Assembly (NCBI RefSeq): GCF_001904655.1
Contig: NZ_MRCC01000019.1
Coordinates: 1 to 64,000, forward strand
From: Chroogloeocystis siderophila 5.2 s.c.1
GTDB lineage: Bacteria; Cyanobacteriota; Cyanobacteriia; Cyanobacteriales; Chroococcidiopsidaceae
DNA: 64,000 bases
Direction: 5' to 3'
Under the pieces are notes generated by a model. The model was not told the DNA's origin and did no database searches. It saw nothing but the letters and a program-made list of their open reading frames with translations. This document shows, piece after piece, positions 48,210-58,208 of this stretch (its first letter is position 1; each line of letters starts with the position of its first letter). A program made the position numbers and the translations under genes.

Positions 48210-48788
48210 ATGGATTATCAGATACAAAATCTCAAAGAATTTAGATTACCACACAATTTTCGGGGCAAACCAGGATGGTATGTACAACTTTGGTGGTTAG
48301 TCCAGTCTACTTTATTTGGTTTATCGCCACAGTTTATGTATGCTTGGCGACGATGGCTACTCAAAGCTTTTGGTGCAACTGTTGGGCAAAAAGTGTTAAT
48401 TCGACCTACCGCGAGAATTACTTATCCTTGGAAAGTTCAGATTGGCGATTATAGTTGGATTGGTGACGATGTAGTTTTGTATAGTTTGGGTGACATAGCG
48501 ATCGGCAATAATGTTGTCATTTCTCAACGTTCGTATCTTTGTGCTGCGAGTCATGATTACAATTCTTCGTCTTTTGATATCTTTGCTAAGCCAGTACGCA
48601 TTGAGGATGAAGTTTGGCTAGCGACAAATGTGTTTGTGGCACCTGGAGTTACCATCGGGAAAGGCGCAGTAGTAGGCGCGTGTAGTAGCGTTTTTCGCTC
48701 GCTTCCTTCAATGATGATTTGTACTGGATGTCCTGCCCAGCCTTTACGTAGAAGGGAAAAGCAAACTGTGGTTTTGACAAGTAACTAA
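48210..48788 (+). CDS. wcaF: WcaF-like O-acetyltransferase
   Basis: The 192-residue protein has the family front KPGWYVQLWWLVQSTLFGLSP, a short helix region, and beta-helix repeats IGDYSWIGDDVVLYSLGDIAIGNNVVISQ followed by AASHDYNS, which holds the catalytic histidine. WcaF-type enzymes add acetyl groups to colanic-acid-like repeat units. Size (about 190 residues) is normal for the family. It is the last acyltransferase of the plus-strand block and is separated from wcaI-like 49095-50420 by about 306 bases. Confidence 0.85.
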   Translation: MDYQIQNLKEFRLPHNFRGKPGWYVQLWWLVQSTLFGLSPQFMYAWRRWLLKAFGATVGQKVLIRPTARITYPWKVQIGDYSWIGDDVVLYSLGDIAIGNNVVISQRSYLCAASHDYNSSSFDIFAKPVRIEDEVWLATNVFVAPGVTIGKGAVVGACSSVFRSLPSMMICTGCPAQPLRRREKQTVVLTSN

Positions 48789-49094
48789 AACTTAAGCAAG
48801 CCTTGCAATAGACATAGGGAACGCGGATGATTTACATCTGATTTTCCTATGATTTAATAATGAGATTACCTACTTGTAGAAATAGCTAAAGCGAAATAAG
48901 CTTTTTTAGAATCCTCAAAATAGTTCTTTTGTCTAATTGCTTAGCGATCGCTGTTACCTCAATCTGGCTTGCTTTTTGAGCAAAATTTAATACGAAACCC
49001 CGCAGGGTCATCAAATACTCCGCAAAACAAAGCTTTTACTTCTTCATTAACAGAACCAGCACTTAAGCAGATAGTTACTGCTCAAAGATGATTT
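48789..49094. other. Intergenic gap before the WcaI-like gene
   Basis: About 306 bases. One GCGATCGC site lies near 48944. No coding frame or convincing terminator is seen, although a promoter for the last gene of the block is possible. Confidence 0.35.
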
Positions 49095-50420
49095 ATGCAA
49101 ATTTTCACAAATCGAGCTAAACGCAATATGCGCATACTTGTATATGGACTTAACTATACTCCTGAACTAACTGGCATTGGTAAATATACAGGCGAGATGA
49201 CCGAGTGGCTAGCGGCGCAAGGACACGAAGTGCGAGTCGTCACAGCCTTACCCTATTACCCAGCGTGGCGAGTAGACGCGGGTTTCTCCCCTTGGCGTTA
49301 CTGTACTGAATTTTTAAAAGGTGTTAAAGTCTGGCGCTGTCCGTTATGGGTTCCACACAAACCAAGCGGATTGAAACGCATTTTACATCTAGCTTCATTT
49401 GCGATCGCCAGCTTTCCTGTCGTGTTATGGCAAGGGTTAAACTGGCAACCGGATGTTGTGTTTGTCGTTGAACCAGCATTTTTCTGTGTTGTGGGGGCTT
49501 TGGTAACAAGTCGCGTAAGTGGTGCTAAAGCGTGGCTACATATTCAAGATTTTGAAATTGATGCAGGATTTGATTTAGGACTTTTGCCGTCTTCAGGAAT
49601 TGTTCGTTCTTTAATATCGACAATCGAACGTTGGCTGACAAATCGCTTTGATCGTGTCTCAACAATTTCAGAAAAAATGTTAGAACGACTCAAGCTCAAA
49701 GGAGTACTAATATATAAATGTGTCTATTTCCCTAACTGGGTAGATACCAAAACAATTTATCCCTTGCAACATACGAGCGCCTTGCGTACAGAATTGGGGA
49801 TTGCACCAGATACTTTTGTTGCGTTGTATTCCGGTAGTATGGGAGAAAAGCAAGGACTTGAGGTAATACTTGCTGCTGCACAAATGCTCGCCATTGATTA
49901 TCCCAATATACTCTTTGTTCTATGTGGCGAAGGCTCTGCGAGAAAGCACCTGCAAAAGTTGGCAAAAAAAATGCTGAATGTGCGCTTTCTCAATTTGCAA
50001 CCCGTACACCGATTGAATGATTTATTAAATCTTGCAAATGTTCACTTACTTCCGCAGTTACCCACCGCAGCCGATTTAGTTATGCCTTCTAAACTACAAG
50101 GTATGTGTGCTTCAGGAAGACCTGCGATTGCCACTGTACACCCAGATACTCAAATTGCCCAAGTTCTACAAAGTTGTGGAATAACCGTTATTCCAGGAGA
50201 TATTATAGCTTTAACCAAAGCACTTGTGATTTTAGCAAATCATCCAGAGCAATGCATTGAATTAGGTAAAGCTGCACGTCAATTTACCCTCAACAACTGG
50301 CAACAAGAGAAGGTTTTACAGCAACTCGAACAAAAATTTTATCAGCTATGCTTTACACCAAACGTATCAAATAAGCGGATAGATACTGCACTAGAGCAGC
50401 CCTTAGAATCAGATTCATGA
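49095..50420 (+). CDS. wcaI: WcaI family glycosyltransferase (GT4)
   Basis: The 441-residue protein has the family opening MRILVYGLNYTPELTGIGKYTGEM (beginning at residue 12 of the frame, ATG at 49128, a likely alternative start). It continues with HIQDFEIDAGFDLG, WVDTKTIYPL and VALYSGSMGEKQGLEVIL. WcaI proteins add a sugar in colanic-acid-type assembly. The E-x7-E site is replaced by the form LVMPSKLQGMCASGRP common in this subfamily. It converges on the dioxygenase gene with two bases between the stops and ends the plus-strand block. Confidence 0.85.
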   Translation: MQIFTNRAKRNMRILVYGLNYTPELTGIGKYTGEMTEWLAAQGHEVRVVTALPYYPAWRVDAGFSPWRYCTEFLKGVKVWRCPLWVPHKPSGLKRILHLASFAIASFPVVLWQGLNWQPDVVFVVEPAFFCVVGALVTSRVSGAKAWLHIQDFEIDAGFDLGLLPSSGIVRSLISTIERWLTNRFDRVSTISEKMLERLKLKGVLIYKCVYFPNWVDTKTIYPLQHTSALRTELGIAPDTFVALYSGSMGEKQGLEVILAAAQMLAIDYPNILFVLCGEGSARKHLQKLAKKMLNVRFLNLQPVHRLNDLLNLANVHLLPQLPTAADLVMPSKLQGMCASGRPAIATVHPDTQIAQVLQSCGITVIPGDIIALTKALVILANHPEQCIELGKAARQFTLNNWQQEKVLQQLEQKFYQLCFTPNVSNKRIDTALEQPLESDS

Positions 50421-50422
50421 TT

Positions 50423-51379
50423 TTAGTTGTGTTTGATTTTCCACATCATTCTTTTAGCAGCAATAATCACTCTATAAGATACAAGTGCAATAACCATTTT
50501 TTTGGGAATTGCTTTAAATAAAGTAAGCAACAACTGCTTTTGCAACGCCACAAGCTCCCTATTTGATATCGTAGATACAGAACTATAAGGATAAGTTGGA
50601 TAATTTCGCGGGCGACCAAATCCTAAATACTCTACGACTGCGGGGCTAAGATTCTCTAAATATTCTGTATTAATCAAATTTGGTTCCCCATGTCCTACAT
50701 TCTCCACATCATCACCAACTTCATCAACTTGAAATAGCAATGTCTTTCTCACATAATTCTTATTGTCAAGAGGTTCTGCTCGATGAATAACATGGGTATT
50801 ACAAATAATTAAACTTCCTTGCGGCATTTGTAAAGTAACAATATCTTTCTCGAATTTCTTGATAAAACTCTCGCTTAAATAAATCTCGTGGTTATAGTTG
50901 TCCGCCCAATGATGTGACTTTCTAACAATCTGAAAAGCATTTTTTGTGACATCTGAAAGATAAAAAAGAAAAAGCAATCCTGGCATATTGTGTTTTTCAG
51001 AAAGTTGATAACCAACTTGCCGATTATTATCAGTGTGCCACGGCATATAATGCGAGGCTTTAGTTTGATAAATCCGATGGTTTACTAATAAGAATTTATG
51101 CAAAAAGTATTTGTTGCAGATATCTAAAACTTTACTGGATGTAATAACATTATATACTTTCTTAGATTTAGCCAGACAATGCGTCAAGAATTGTTGCGAA
51201 CCGCTGAAAACGACTCCTACATCATTTGTATTAACTAAAACTTTTTCAAAATCTACTTCTTGTAGAATAGATTCTACATATTCTTTGGTAAGAGCTTCCT
51301 CAAATACGAAGTAACCATTCTCTCTAATTGCTTTTATAATCTTTTCATTCTCAACAGCTAAAAATTTTCTTGTATACAT
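50423..51379 (-). CDS. Phytanoyl-CoA dioxygenase-like Fe(II)/2-oxoglutarate oxygenase
   Basis: The 318-residue protein has the metal-binding HxD in YMPWHTDNN (His115, Asp117) and the distal histidine in NTHVIHRAE (His199, with His196 nearby). The spacing fits the PhyH family. These enzymes hydroxylate small molecules, lipids or amino acids using Fe(II) and 2-oxoglutarate. The N-terminal 100 residues are helical with a short basic end, and the last 50 residues are basic. Its substrate is unknown. It converges head-on with the WcaI-like gene, so a link to polysaccharide is not supported by orientation. Confidence 0.82.
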   Translation of the reverse strand: MYTRKFLAVENEKIIKAIRENGYFVFEEALTKEYVESILQEVDFEKVLVNTNDVGVVFSGSQQFLTHCLAKSKKVYNVITSSKVLDICNKYFLHKFLLVNHRIYQTKASHYMPWHTDNNRQVGYQLSEKHNMPGLLFLFYLSDVTKNAFQIVRKSHHWADNYNHEIYLSESFIKKFEKDIVTLQMPQGSLIICNTHVIHRAEPLDNKNYVRKTLLFQVDEVGDDVENVGHGEPNLINTEYLENLSPAVVEYLGFGRPRNYPTYPYSSVSTISNRELVALQKQLLLTLFKAIPKKMVIALVSYRVIIAAKRMMWKIKHN

Positions 51380-51690
51380 ACTCGCTGAAAGTTCTATGGA
51401 ATAGTTAATAAAGCTATAAAATTAAATAATTTTTATAAATACTAGCTCTAATCTCAAAAAATACCTATACGGTAATTACTGATAATTACCAGAGCAATCA
51501 ATACACAGTCAAGAAAATGAGTTGTTGGCAAGTTGGATTAAAGTAAGCAAAGATAAATGTGAACTAACAAAAAACCTGATCTGGTTATCTAACCAAAAAC
51601 GACTTTAATATAACAAAATATAGGCTGGAAAGTTTCCCAACCTACTTTTCTCCCTCATGCAGGTGAAACAAAAGACAGCTTTACAGCGCT
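51380..51690. other. Intergenic gap between the dioxygenase and the STAND gene
   Basis: About 310 AT-rich bases on the promoter side of the dioxygenase gene and the 3' side of the NTPase gene. Apart from the terminator-like hairpin listed below I see no feature. Confidence 0.4.
51621..51644 (-). terminator. Probable terminator of the STAND NTPase gene
   Basis: On the minus strand TAGGTTGG and CCAGCCTA pair with one mismatch around a short loop, followed by TATTTTGTTA. It starts 47 bases past the stop at 51691, the usual place for an intrinsic terminator. Confidence 0.5.
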
Positions 51691-53106
51691 CTAACCTTGC
51701 TTTTTACTAAGTGTAGGCACCTGACTTAATTCTGATGATGGACTTGTAAATTTAAGAATACTAAATTCACTTTTGTAGTGCGTTACTTCTTTGATGTACT
51801 CTAAGATCATGTAATGCTGAGTAAAGCAAAACGAATCATTTTTGATGAGCGATCGCTGTTGTAACGATTGCAAAGCTTCTAACACGTTTCTGATAGATAA
51901 TCCAGGCAAGTCATTTTCATTGATGTGTAGCAATTGTGGATCTTGATTTGTTAACCACAGCATCACTTGCTTCTCGCGATTCGATAAACGATTGAATTGT
52001 TGCTCTAACAGATCCCAAATTTCTCCAAAGACAATTCGATCTTGCGATAAGAACTTGGATACATTTTTTTTGTATAAAGATTGAATTGATGTAGCAGCAA
52101 TCTTTAAAGCCAGTGGATTACCCGAATAACGCTCAACCAACTCTTGTGCTTCTTTGTTAGTAAAAACTAAACCTTTCGCCGCCAAAATCTCACAGGCAGT
52201 TTCTGGTGATAAACCGGTTAATTGTAGCGATCGCACAGGTAAATTATCACCAGCTTTGACATTTAAACTAATAGGTAACTCTCTTGTTGTTAGTAACAAG
52301 CAGCTTTGATGTCGTTCATCCGCAACTTGCCGCAACAATTGTCCATAACCTTCATAATTATCGCGGTAACGTCCAGCTTTTCCGCCACTTTGTAAAACTG
52401 ACTCGTAGTTATCTAAAACTAATAAACAGCGATGCTGCCTTAAATACTTCATCAAACAGGCGAGTAAGCCATCAATTGTTTGCGGTAGTTCTATTTTTGG
52501 CTGCTGCCCTAAGAATACAATGATCTCTGCTAACAGTTCTTTAATCGGCTGAGCATTACGCACATTATACCAAATGACATACTCAAACTCATGTTGTATG
52601 TGTTCGGCACAAACTGCGGCTAAAGACGTTTTGCCAATTCCTGGCATTCCACTCAGCGATACAACGCGACAGCGATCGCTGACAATCCATTCTTCTAAAT
52701 TAGCTAGTTCAATTGTACGACCAAAGAACTTAGAAACATCAATTATCTCTTTCCACTCTTGCTTATAGTTTACTGTGCTTTGTTGCAGAGTCAGTAAACT
52801 ATAAGCACTTGCAGGAGACGCTTGGTGTTTCTCTGTCGGATACGATGCAGCTAATTGATATTGATTAATAATTCGCTGAAAATTTGTTTTTGTGATTCTT
52901 TGACCGAAAGCTTTTGAAAGAGATTGCCACAGCTTATGGCCAACGTCTCGAATATAACCTAATTGATAGCCAGAGCTTCTTGCAATCTCTTGGTAAGATC
53001 TCCCTTCCCAACATTGCCGAAATACAATTTCTTGAACTTTACTTAAACCACCTTGGTGAGTTACTTTTTCCACTATTTCTAGTGCTTCTTCTATTGATAT
53101 TTTCAT
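51691..53106 (-). CDS. STAND NTPase with N-terminal HTH and NB-ARC domain
   Basis: The 471-residue protein begins with a vWA-MoxR-associated-type helix-turn-helix (about 1-85, EIVFRQCWEGRSYQEIARSSGY). An NB-ARC ATPase follows: Walker A GMPGIGKTS (153-161), Walker B CLLVLDN (227-233), LLTTREL (270-277) and GNPLALK near 330. A winged-helix part ends about residue 440. Most relatives continue with WD40, TPR or other sensor repeats; this one stops with a short tail. Proteins of this class act as signalling or conflict-system switches. It may be a naturally short form or a truncated one. Confidence 0.82.
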   Translation of the reverse strand: MKISIEEALEIVEKVTHQGGLSKVQEIVFRQCWEGRSYQEIARSSGYQLGYIRDVGHKLWQSLSKAFGQRITKTNFQRIINQYQLAASYPTEKHQASPASAYSLLTLQQSTVNYKQEWKEIIDVSKFFGRTIELANLEEWIVSDRCRVVSLSGMPGIGKTSLAAVCAEHIQHEFEYVIWYNVRNAQPIKELLAEIIVFLGQQPKIELPQTIDGLLACLMKYLRQHRCLLVLDNYESVLQSGGKAGRYRDNYEGYGQLLRQVADERHQSCLLLTTRELPISLNVKAGDNLPVRSLQLTGLSPETACEILAAKGLVFTNKEAQELVERYSGNPLALKIAATSIQSLYKKNVSKFLSQDRIVFGEIWDLLEQQFNRLSNREKQVMLWLTNQDPQLLHINENDLPGLSIRNVLEALQSLQQRSLIKNDSFCFTQHYMILEYIKEVTHYKSEFSILKFTSPSSELSQVPTLSKKQG

Positions 53107-55382
53107 TTTGTTCAGATTTATTTTATAAGTTGTCAGGTCTTTTTATTAAAAATTTTCAAGATTCACCAAATATAAATAATTTTAATCTTTTTATTTTCCA
53201 GCCCTGGTTGCACGTATCTAAATTAAAAACTGCCAAATCAAATATAGTTTGTTGGTATTTTTGATTCCAGTAGCTTTATTCATCAACTCAATTGGCTCTA
53301 CTAGCTTTTTGACAATCACATTTCTTAACTAACTGAGTATTGCCAACCTTAGCTGATTTACAAATCTTATTGATTGAATAGATAATTTACAGCCTGTAAT
53401 CCGTTGTCAAGTTAGTATAAAAGCCACTATTTTCAACTCCCCCTATTATATAAGTCTTTTCTATATCTCTTATAAAAGAAACTTGCTTCATAGCTACAAT
53501 TGTGTAGTATCTATGCTACTTTTGATTATTCGCTATGTGTTCAAAAAAATAAGTTTATTTAATTACATTGTGCTTTTTAACTACATTTTTAGTATGTTTT
53601 ATACTTTGTCTTTACCACATATGAAGGTATGTTGTCAAACATCCTACCTCAAAGATTACATAACAATATTTAAAGAGCGCTGTATTACAAAGTACTAAAA
53701 CTACGATGGCTGTGATAGTCCCAAATATGCTTTTTTTAGCAAGTACTGTGTTATCTATGTATATTAAAGTACTACTTAACTCATTTGGACGAAACTTTAT
53801 CTCAAGAATATCGTAGCTAAGCTATGCACTAATAGTGATAGAAAGCAGCTTTTTTATACCTCTTCAAAGACGCCCCTATGATTGAGTAGTCGATATGCTA
53901 TAAAGTTTTATTCAGTCTATGTATCCTTGAGCAGTTATTGCTAAAACAATTAATCTATTAAGTAAAAATATTTGACAATTTTTAATATATATCGAACCCA
54001 TATGATAGCATAAAATAGTTATTGACCATTAGTTAAGCGTAGCACAGCAACTCAATTAAATAATACTCTTATTATTTGACCTCGTGCAGTGGAGCTTAAA
54101 TTATTATTCGTGTAATAGTTAATGATCATCAACCTAAGTCAGCTATCTCTAAAGAATATACTATATTTAAGATAATATTGCTTGTAAGCATAACCTTCTT
54201 TATAAGTCATGAGTGTTATTTAAACTCAAATAAATTGATAGTTTGATTTAACTACAATCATCAATAAAGCCCGTGCCATCTAGACTGAGAGCCATCGTAT
54301 TTTATCCCAGCTTAATAATTTATTTGTAATGATTATCAAAATCAAAACTACTTAACTAAATAAGCAGCTAATTTGAATCGTCTTAAAGTATCTAAAAAAT
54401 TATATTTACAGATGTAGTGATACTAAAATAGCACTAATATTAACAGTTGTTATATTGTGATAAGAATTCGCTTCACAAAATATCCTCTAAATAAGATTGA
54501 AACAATAATTTTAGGTTAAGGATATGGCTTTCTTTTTATCAAAATTGCAGTATCCACTTTTTTATAAAAATCTTTACAAAAACTGAAAAATTCACGTCGT
54601 TATTGCATCATTGCATCTAATATATTTCATCTTTTTATTTTAATTTAGCTGTAAAAAGTTTAATTATTTAAATAAATAAAGCTTAATGTATTATTTTTAA
54701 ATGATTTGAATGAACCCATGATTGAGTAAGCTTGTCAACTAAATTCAATATTGAAACTAAATTGAGTTCTATTTGGAAGAGGTAAAACATATATGCAAAT
54801 TAGTTATTCATTGTTTTGAAATTTGAATGTAGTCTTCGGTAATTGTAACACTTAGTGTTCTTTTTATTTTTATGTATAAAGGTGACAAATACAAAAATGG
54901 CGCTCAAGAATACGAACTCTATATGACTTTTGTATGACCTTTATGTGATTTTGAATTGAAAGCAAAATACCAACTAAGCTAAATTTCAGCATCAACAAAG
55001 ATACGCGATGAGTAAGCCCTTAGCCATATTGAGAATAAAATCAATTAAGCAATTCTTATCATATTGGTAATCTACGCCAAGGTTTTATGTGTTTGAGGTA
55101 CGATTACGCAGTCGTTAACCCGTTATAACACCAACTAAATGAACCCTTGAGTAGTTCAATAACCGAACGTTTGAGCAGAAAGACACGCCTTTAACTATTA
55201 CACTAAGGTGCAACGTCTTAGCGCTACCAATTTTCGATAACACTTCAGTGCAACCTGATAAAGTTTGGTTAATGATCGCTGCTTGCACGCATCTATTGCT
55301 AGAGTTTGTTGATTTCTCTGTTGCCCAGTTTCATATAGTGCAAAAATATAAGCGCAAGTGAAGATCGGCTGTAGTTGCTTCT
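53107..55382. other. 2.3 kb AT-rich region without convincing genes
   Basis: I read both strands. The largest frames are about 70 codons, low in complexity and without a family pattern. The region is very AT-rich, with many T and A runs and a few short perfect palindromes (for example AAATAATA/TATTATTT at 54058-54077). No tRNA, rRNA or insertion sequence is visible. It could hold non-coding RNA genes or decayed mobile DNA. The last 250 bases should carry the murT promoter. Confidence 0.5.
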
Positions 55383-56753
55383 ATGCATGTAGTGGGTGAA
55401 ATGGCAAAAATTCAGATCAAGGATAGACTACAACTAGCTTTAGCAGTCTTAACCGCAAAAACAGTCACATTCGGAGTGCGATCGCTTAAACTTGGTGCAG
55501 CAAGTGTCCTACCGGGCGAAATTGCCCGTCGCTTACAACCGCAGCTACTACAACTACTCAGTCGCCAAGTTAAGCAGGGAGTGATTCTCATCGCCGGAAC
55601 TAATGGCAAAACGACAACATCGCTACTGTTGCGCACGATGCTAGAACGTCAAGGGAAGCGCGTTGCGCACAATGCAACTGGTGCAAATTTGGAAAATGGG
55701 TTAATGAGTGCCTTACTTGCAAATACCAACTTGGTAGGTACACTCGATGTCGATTACGCGATTTTAGAAGTTGATGAAAACGTTGTTCCTAAAGTTTTAG
55801 CAGCAATTCAGCCAAAGTTAATTTTGTGCTTAAACTTGTTTCGCGACCAACTTGATCGCTACGGTGAAGTAGACACGATTAGTCAGCGCTGGGGTAAAGC
55901 GATCGCCGTACTCCCACCAGATACGATTATTATTCCAAATGCCGATGACCCAACACTTTCTTACATGGGTCAACAACTACCACAAAAAGTCCTTTTCTTT
56001 GGTTTAAGCGAACCCGAACAGTATCTTGAAGAGATTCCCCACGCTGTAGACTCGATTTACTGTCCCAACTGCGGACATTCACTTGATTATGAAGGTGTCT
56101 ACCTATCACATTTAGGAGACTTTCACTGTCCTAATTGTGGCTTTCACAAAGCACCAGTGGCAATTAATAGCCAAGAATACCCTCAGATCTTAATTGGATT
56201 ATATAACAAGTACAACACTTTAGCAGCAGTTTTAGCCGCGCAACAACTGGGAGTTGATGAAACTACAATCCGTGATACAATCAGCAATTTTCAAGCAGCC
56301 TTTGGACGCGCTGAAGAGTTAAACGTCAACGGTAAACACGTACGTATTCTATTATCCAAAAATCCTGTAGGAATGAACGAAACGATTCGCGCAGTAAACC
56401 AAGTACGGCAAAAAACGCATTCTTCGCAACTTGCACCAGTGTTGTTTGTATTAAACGATCGCATTCCCGATGGGACAGATGTCTCGTGGATTTGGGATGT
56501 CGATACCGAAAAACTCGTCGCCCAAGGCGGAACATTCGTTGTCAGCGGTGATCGCGTCTATGATATGGCGCTGCGATTGCGCTACTCGCACTCAGAGGAT
56601 AACGACTTGCAACTCATCGTTAAGGAAGATTTACGCGAAGCGATCGCCACGGCATTAGAACATACCCCACAAAATCAAACCTTACACATTCTCCCTACCT
56701 ACTCAGCAATGCTTGAAGTTCGCGAAGTCCTCACAGGGCGTAAGATTCTCTAA
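55383..56753 (+). CDS. murT: MurT-like lipid II isoglutaminyl synthase subunit
   Basis: The 456-residue Mur ligase-fold protein has the ATP loop AGTNGKTTTS (71-80), YAILEVDE, a zinc ribbon with Cys227, Cys230, Cys249 and Cys252 in an insertion, and the DUF1727 C-terminal part (HILPTYSAMLEVREVL). With GatD it amidates the D-glutamate of lipid II in Gram-positive bacteria. The two genes are adjacent here (47 bases), as expected for a complex. An alternative ATG at 55401 exists. A role in cyanobacterial peptidoglycan is likely but untested from sequence. Confidence 0.88.
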   Translation: MHVVGEMAKIQIKDRLQLALAVLTAKTVTFGVRSLKLGAASVLPGEIARRLQPQLLQLLSRQVKQGVILIAGTNGKTTTSLLLRTMLERQGKRVAHNATGANLENGLMSALLANTNLVGTLDVDYAILEVDENVVPKVLAAIQPKLILCLNLFRDQLDRYGEVDTISQRWGKAIAVLPPDTIIIPNADDPTLSYMGQQLPQKVLFFGLSEPEQYLEEIPHAVDSIYCPNCGHSLDYEGVYLSHLGDFHCPNCGFHKAPVAINSQEYPQILIGLYNKYNTLAAVLAAQQLGVDETTIRDTISNFQAAFGRAEELNVNGKHVRILLSKNPVGMNETIRAVNQVRQKTHSSQLAPVLFVLNDRIPDGTDVSWIWDVDTEKLVAQGGTFVVSGDRVYDMALRLRYSHSEDNDLQLIVKEDLREAIATALEHTPQNQTLHILPTYSAMLEVREVLTGRKIL

Positions 56754-56799
56754 ATATACTATTTCACCAATTACTATCCCACAACTTAGCCTTAATTTT

Positions 56800-57603
56800 A
56801 TGAACCAAGAACAAATCGAACTGACAATCGGCTGGTTGTATCCCACGTTGATGAGCACTTACGGTGATCGCGGAAACGTGATTTGTCTGCAAAAACGCTG
56901 TGAGTGGCGCGGGTACACTGTGAAGATCTTACCCCTCGATCAAAATGCGACAGATGCAGACTTTCACAACGTTGATATGATTGTTGGTGGTGGTGCGCAA
57001 GACCGACAACAAGAAATTGTCATGCGCGACTTACGCGGTACGAAAGCCGCAGCACTCCGCGAAAGAATTGATAATGGAACTCCTGGCGTATTTACCTGCG
57101 GTGCGCCGCAATTACTCGGACACTACTACGAACCTGCATTAGGACAGCGCATTGAAGGCTTAGGCCTGTTAGATTTTGTGTCTGTGCATCCAGGTGCAAA
57201 CGCCCGCCGTTGTATTGGTAATCTTGTCGTTGAAGTCACTGCTAAACTTTTAGCACAAGAACTCGCAGTGTTTTGCGGTTCTCCTACTTACCTGATTGGC
57301 TTTGAAAATCACGGGGGACGCACCAAGCTAGGACAAGTCGAACCCCTAGGGCGTGTCGTCCAAGGTTTAGGTAATAACGGCGAAGACGGAACAGAAGGTG
57401 CATTTTACCAAAATGCGATCGCCACTTATTCGCACGGTCCATTATTACCCAAAAACCCCTTTGTCGCCGACTGGTTGATTCAAACTGCATTGCGGCAAAA
57501 ATATCAAGTTCCGATCACGCTTACACCCCTCGAAGATCCTCTTGCTATACAAGCAAGACAAGCGATGTTCCAACGCTTACGTGTTAATGTTCCTACTGGA
57601 TAA
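56800..57603 (+). CDS. gatD: GatD-like glutamine amidotransferase subunit
   Basis: From the ATG at 56800 the protein has 267 residues. The frame is open upstream into murT, but the family start LTIGWLYPTLMSTYGDRGN lies right after this ATG. It has a class I amidotransferase (CobB/CobQ-like) fold, with nucleophile Cys100 in GVFTCGAPQLLG and the catalytic histidine in TYSHGPLLPKNP (about His212). It supplies ammonia from glutamine to MurT. Size and motif order agree with S. aureus GatD-type proteins. Confidence 0.88.
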   Translation: MNQEQIELTIGWLYPTLMSTYGDRGNVICLQKRCEWRGYTVKILPLDQNATDADFHNVDMIVGGGAQDRQQEIVMRDLRGTKAAALRERIDNGTPGVFTCGAPQLLGHYYEPALGQRIEGLGLLDFVSVHPGANARRCIGNLVVEVTAKLLAQELAVFCGSPTYLIGFENHGGRTKLGQVEPLGRVVQGLGNNGEDGTEGAFYQNAIATYSHGPLLPKNPFVADWLIQTALRQKYQVPITLTPLEDPLAIQARQAMFQRLRVNVPTG

Positions 57604-57900
57604 AGAGAGGACGCTTCGCAGATTTACGGTTTAGAGGTCGGCAAAGTTCTTACTCGGTCAAGGTATGACAAAAATGAAAATCTCAGCAACGAAAGATTGC
57701 CTTCCTTGGGAAACGAAAAATAACCTAAGTTAGAGCCTAAAAGCGTTTTTAGTGCTTCCCAGACTTACGAATGAGTTAAACTCAACACTCAAAACTTAAA
57801 ACTCTCAAGATGACAATGTACAAAGTGTCACCTTCACTCATCTTTCTCATAATTAGAAATCCTAGACTTAATTGTGTGAGGAGTGAACTGGATTGAAAAG
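57604..57900. other. Intergenic region with no recognised gene
   Basis: About 300 bases past the gatD stop. It contains several short C/T-rich, direct-repeat-like phrases such as CAAAACTTAAAACTCTCAAG, but no reading frame or RNA gene that I can support. Confidence 0.4.
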
Positions 57901-57936
57901 GCTCTTGGGATCGAAACACGGAAAGTTCCCAAGAGC
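57901..57936 (-). terminator. Perfect ten-base hairpin, terminator-like
   Basis: GCTCTTGGGA (57901-57910) and TCCCAAGAGC (57927-57936) form a perfect ten-base stem with a 16-base loop. On the minus strand it is followed by CTTTTC and starts 14 bases past the stop of the rhodanese remnant, so it would be that gene's terminator. The plus strand has a weaker T-rich continuation. Confidence 0.75.
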
Positions 57937-57949
57937 TTACTCTTTTGTT

Positions 57950-58208
57950 TTATGCAGGTGCTTCTACGGGTAATTCTGCGGCTTTCCACGCTATCCATGA
58001 CCCAGGAACATTCGTCACTTTCTCAAATCCATGCTTTTTGAGCAGACTCGCAGCGATCGCAGCACAAAAGCCGCTACCGCAGCATGTTGCTATATTCTTA
58101 GAGCGCTCTAGCTCGTGTAAATGTTCCTCGCTCCTGGGATAGCACCCTTTTGATATTCATCATCGCCACGGACATCTAGTACCAAAACATTAGGATCGTC
58201 TAGTTGTC
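57950..58208 (-). pseudogene. Rhodanese-domain remnant (frameshifted, truncated)
   Basis: The minus strand reads QLDDPNVLVLDVRGDDEYQKGAIPGARN, the front of a rhodanese domain, then meets TAG at 58108-58110. In another frame it resumes as KNIATCCGSGFCAAIAASLLKKHG and ends VPGSWIAWKAAELPVEAPA. The first half lacks the usual start and the N-terminal strand. The sequence breaks off near 58208, where a plus-strand metallo-hydrolase fragment begins. I read this as a rearranged and frameshifted gene, not an active enzyme. The rhodanese family transfers sulfane sulfur. Confidence 0.78.

Noticed and set aside
53483-53698. 71-codon plus-strand frame in the gene-poor region
   Set aside because: Very AT-rich, no ribosome binding site, no recognisable domain.
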